Origin: Acidobacteriota bacterium
GTDB lineage: Bacteria; Acidobacteriota; Vicinamibacteria; Vicinamibacterales; UBA8438
Direction: 5' to 3'
Assembly (NCBI GenBank): GCA_003533545.1
Contig: DQEK01000033.1
Coordinates: 5,485 to 16,287, forward strand
Length of the DNA stretch: 10,803 nucleotides
Shown: positions 8,361-10,803 of the stretch, in pieces
How the letters are laid out: every line of letters starts with the position of its first letter
Position numbering within the stretch: the first letter of the stretch is position 1
Translations under genes and position numbers: made by a program
Notes under the pieces: model-generated
What the model saw: the letters and a program-made list of their open reading frames with translations, nothing else
What the model was told of the DNA's origin: nothing
The model's database searches: none

Positions 8361-9743
8361 TTGCTTGCTCTTCTGGTTGGCTTCGTGACCTCCGGCTGTG
8401 TCGTTGCGGGTGCAGCGCCAGAGCGTAAACCGTCGGCCCTGCTCCCTGTTGAGCTTCTCTGGACGGCGACGCTGACCGCGCCGCCAGCCGCCTCGCCGGT
8501 GCAAGAATCTGGGCGACTCTTTGTTGTCCTGCGGAGCGGACGGATTGCGGCCGTCAATCTGGAGAACGGCAAACTAGATTGGGAGGCCTCTTTCCTCACA
8601 AACGAGGAGTCCCCGTGGGTCGTCGAGGGGCAGCCTGCAGTCGGAGGCGGGATACTGTACGTGGCTGGAGCTGACGAGCTGTCTGGGTTGGACGCGGTGA
8701 CGGGGAGGGTTCGATGGTCGGTGCCCCTTGATGCCCCCTTGTCGGCCCCGTTGGTGTGGCGGGACGGATGGCTGATTGCGTCTCTCGATGGCGGCACGCT
8801 CGTGGTTTTTCGAGCAGCTACGGGTGAAACAATTTGGCGCCGAGAACTCGAATCGGATATTGATGTGGCGCCGGCACTTGCTGGCGATCAAATGTATGTA
8901 TCCCTGCGCGACGGCGGTCTTCTTGCGCTGTCCTTACTGACCGGAAACTTGACATGGGAACAACAGTTCGATGGAGCTCTTCAGGAAGTTCTTCCACTTG
9001 ATGATCTGTTCGTGGGATCAACTGATAACTATTTCTATCGCTTGTCTCGGCTGGACGGGAACATAAAGTGGCGTTGGCGGACCGGGGGTGACGTCGTCGG
9101 CCGCGCAGTCGTAGATACACAGCGGGTGTATTTCTGTTCGCGTGACAACGTTGTATGGGGACTTGACAGGGTGAGTGGAGTCCAGAAGTGGAAGCAGCCA
9201 CTAGCAGTGCGTCCTACCGGTGGGCCGGTCTATGTGGAGGATCTGTTGGTAATCGGTGGGCTAAGTGAAGAGATCCGTTTCTTGGACCCAACTGACGGAA
9301 TGTCGTACGGACGGATTCCGGTGCCGAGCGAGCTGGCTTATCCTCCCCTGCACTTGACCGCAGCCGTCGGCGAGCCGTCTCTTGTGTTTATTACAGGGGA
9401 TGGGGAGCTTAGAGCCTTGGGCACCGCTAGCGCCCCAGCGATGCTGGATCCCGTGTCGGCACTGCTTCTGGTCGAGTCTCCGGTGAATATCGAGGCCAAC
9501 GCGGCGGCGACGGCGGCGTTGGCTGCCCGCATACCCGCTTGGGTGTCGGACTGGAGTGAGTTGTCGAGAGCCTGGGTTGCTTGCTGTTGTACTGTCTGCG
9601 GCACGGAACGAGAGCCTAATAACTTGCTCCAGTTCAAAATAGGTCCATCACGCCCTCAGGAAATCGATTCGGTAGGTGAAATCGAGACGATCACGCCGCC
9701 CGCAAATCGGAATCTCTCTTCTCAAATTCCAGGTCCAGAGTAA
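8361..9743 (+). CDS. PQQ-repeat beta-propeller protein, probable lipoprotein
   Basis: The product carries successive PQQ-like propeller repeats of the form (sequence)-LDA-TG-hhW. Examples are AAVNLENGKLDWEASF, LDAVTGRVRWSVPL, FRAATGETIWRREL, LSLLTGNLTWEQQF, SRLDGNIKWRW and LDRVSGVQKWKQPL, about six units over 8535-9205. Such folds occur in BamB of the outer-membrane assembly machine and in quinoprotein dehydrogenases; no dehydrogenase active-site motif is visible, so I give no specific function. A hydrophobic stretch ending in FVTSGC, with cysteine codon 8397-8399, looks like a lipoprotein signal, though Thr at -3 is unusual. The start is unresolved: the frame stays open back to an ATG at 8097, and 8361 is the shortest TTG start that keeps the hydrophobic stretch. 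The best ribosome-binding site serves a GTG at 8335 in another frame. The C-terminus (about 9445-9743) is Ala-rich, then has a cysteine cluster unlike the propeller. It runs divergently from guaA. Confidence 0.75.
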   Translation: MLALLVGFVTSGCVVAGAAPERKPSALLPVELLWTATLTAPPAASPVQESGRLFVVLRSGRIAAVNLENGKLDWEASFLTNEESPWVVEGQPAVGGGILYVAGADELSGLDAVTGRVRWSVPLDAPLSAPLVWRDGWLIASLDGGTLVVFRAATGETIWRRELESDIDVAPALAGDQMYVSLRDGGLLALSLLTGNLTWEQQFDGALQEVLPLDDLFVGSTDNYFYRLSRLDGNIKWRWRTGGDVVGRAVVDTQRVYFCSRDNVVWGLDRVSGVQKWKQPLAVRPTGGPVYVEDLLVIGGLSEEIRFLDPTDGMSYGRIPVPSELAYPPLHLTAAVGEPSLVFITGDGELRALGTASAPAMLDPVSALLLVESPVNIEANAAATAALAARIPAWVSDWSELSRAWVACCCTVCGTEREPNNLLQFKIGPSRPQEIDSVGEIETITPPANRNLSSQIPGPE

Positions 9744-9850
9744 GTAGAGGCAGCAACTGGTCCGGTGTAGCCAATGTTGTGGAGCGACTGATAAGCTCGG
9801 CACTACCTCGGGTTACGCGTTCTAACCTCGGCTTGACTCGCAAACCATTT

Positions 9851-9871
9851 GGGTTTCCTCCGTGGAAACTC
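9851..9871 (+). other. Short hairpin downstream of the PQQ-protein gene
   Basis: GGGTTTCC pairs with GGAAACTC around a 5-base loop: eight pairs, one of them G-U. It lies 107 bases after the PQQ-gene stop, in the 284-base spacer before the next gene. No T-run follows on either strand, so it is at best a weak terminator. Nothing else coding is convincing in 9744-10027; the open frame at 9779-10024 has no ribosome-binding site or recognisable content. Confidence 0.25.
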
Positions 9872-9968
9872 CGACATGGACCGCCCGTGGGTTGCGTTCT
9901 AAGGCCATCGCTCTATTTTGCATCGCCGATACTGTGCGCGAATGACTCTGAGACCCTATCGCCGACAG

Positions 9969-10013
9969 CTGAGAGTTGGGGCTCCGTCGTAGGCTGGCAT
10001 CCGACACTCTCAG
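9969..10013 (+). other. Inverted repeat just before the sensor-like gene
   Basis: CTGAGAGT at 9969-9976 is complementary to ACTCTCAG at 10006-10013, with a nested GTCG/CGAC pair (9986-9989 and 10002-10005) inside the loop. The right arm ends 14 bases before the ATG at 10028, so it could act as a leader structure or as a protein-binding palindrome. The loop is long and asymmetric, so the significance is uncertain. Confidence 0.25.
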
Positions 10014-10027
10014 AGCGAGACTGATTG

Positions 10028-10803
10028 ATGACACCTATTCTCCCTTGGCGAGGATTCCTGGTTGTCTCGGGTTTGATTTTGGGACTTGCGGCGGGATTCG
10101 GCGGCCTTGCCGATCGAGTCCTGCTCGGCTGGACAGATGGAGCTGCGTTACAGCGGGTTGAAGAAGCATTGATCGCTGAGATTCAGGCCATTGATTTATC
10201 ACTTAGCGATACGGCACGGGTTTTTGCTTTTCAGGAGGACATACGCCACGGGCTTTCAGAAGGGACGCTAGATGAGCGTCATCTGTTTGACGTCGTCAGA
10301 AGCATTGTCGAGCGGCAGGCAGAACCAGGCCTGTCGGTTACGATTTATGGGGCTGATGGTGTCCCGCGCGCTTGGAGTGGGCGCCCTGGGGAAGTCGTGC
10401 TCTCTTCAGGGTTCATTGAAGGAGCGGGATTCACGGATGTTGCGGCTGCAGGGATAAGGCTGGTACGCATCGAATCAGTTCGCGACACGAGCGCGGATTC
10501 GTCAGTCGAGACTGAGCGGCTGGGTGTGGTCGTGGTCGAACGGGTGCTGGCGCCCTCAACCACGGCTATGGCGCCGGGCCCGGGGTTTCGATTTCCGACT
10601 GTGATTGGTCCGGCCCTCATTGCGACGGCTTCCGGTTCTGGATTACCCGAGGCCGAAGGTTTTCATCGCTTTGATGTGCCGGACGCACGTGGCCGTCCCT
10701 TGCTGACGGCGGCGATTGATGTCGAAGACATCAATGGAACCCGCGCGCGGTGGAGAGCCCGGGCGATTTCTCTCGTTTTTGTGTTACTTGGCTTGGTCGC
10801 TCT
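10028..10803 (+). CDS. Membrane-anchored sensor-like protein, N-terminal part (cut by window edge)
   Basis: The frame opens at the ATG at 10028, with an in-frame TGA six bases upstream, and stays open for 258 codons to the window edge. A membrane segment at about residues 9-28 (GFLVVSGLILGLAAGFGGLA) is followed by an extracytoplasmic region of about 210 residues. A second hydrophobic segment begins at about 245 (ARAISLVFVLLGLVA). The outer region starts with a helical stretch (about 38-100). It continues with a PAS/CHASE-like part containing VTIYGADGVPRAWSGRP at 104-120 and LGVVVVERVLAP at 165-176. Two membrane segments around a ligand-binding domain is the usual input half of sensor histidine kinases, and the GVPRAWSGRP style recalls acidobacterial sensor kinases. 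The catalytic half lies outside the window, so a cyclase or chemoreceptor is not excluded. A weak GAGCGAGA precedes the start. Confidence 0.6.
   Translation, partial: MTPILPWRGFLVVSGLILGLAAGFGGLADRVLLGWTDGAALQRVEEALIAEIQAIDLSLSDTARVFAFQEDIRHGLSEGTLDERHLFDVVRSIVERQAEPGLSVTIYGADGVPRAWSGRPGEVVLSSGFIEGAGFTDVAAAGIRLVRIESVRDTSADSSVETERLGVVVVERVLAPSTTAMAPGPGFRFPTVIGPALIATASGSGLPEAEGFHRFDVPDARGRPLLTAAIDVEDINGTRARWRARAISLVFVLLGLVA

Noticed and set aside
9804..9826. GGTTA/TAACC small hairpin resembling a tRNA arm or terminator
   Set aside because: It has only five to six pairs and no T-run, and no tRNA cloverleaf or TTCRANNC motif could be assembled around it.
9779..10024. Plus-strand frame of 81 codons between the PQQ-protein and sensor-like genes
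   Set aside because: It has no Shine-Dalgarno, no recognisable motif and a composition typical of non-coding sequence.

Overview
The window comes from a Gram-negative (diderm) bacterium with a moderately GC-rich chromosome. The diderm call rests on an LptC-type lipopolysaccharide-export protein and a probable periplasmic or outer-membrane PQQ-repeat lipoprotein. Conserved genes here look roughly 52-63% GC in the lines I sampled by hand. The order guaA, dnaE, recJ, lptC and the style of the two right-hand proteins fit Acidobacteriota (Vicinamibacteria-like). That assignment is an impression, not a proof.

Left two-thirds, minus strand, read right to left: guaA (GMP synthetase), a small AT-rich insert with one SAM-dependent methyltransferase, dnaE (replicative polymerase III alpha subunit), recJ (single-strand 5'-3' exonuclease), and the start of lptC running off position 1. 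The lptC fragment is easy to miss because it starts with GTG and is cut by the window edge. dnaE and recJ are separated by 85 bases holding a perfect 10-bp hairpin. recJ and lptC are 9 bases apart. A near-perfect -10 box on the minus strand at 8124-8129 fixes the guaA start at the GTG at 8059.

Right third, plus strand: a divergent gene for a PQQ-type beta-propeller protein with a lipobox-like N-terminus and an uncertain, possibly frameshifted, 5' end. A 284-base spacer with two weak hairpins follows. Then comes the N-terminal part of a membrane-anchored protein built like a sensor kinase, cut by the right edge.

The most interesting signal is at the 3' end of guaA. A 15-base stretch covering its last codons (6521-6535) recurs with 13 of 15 matches at 5684-5698. 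The about 840 bases between the copies are clearly AT-richer (near 40% GC) and hold only a methyltransferase of the kind found in surface-glycan clusters. The guaA 3' end is a known integration site for genomic islands. The simplest reading is a very small or decayed guaA island that has lost its integrase and left one cargo gene between attL-like and attR-like repeats.
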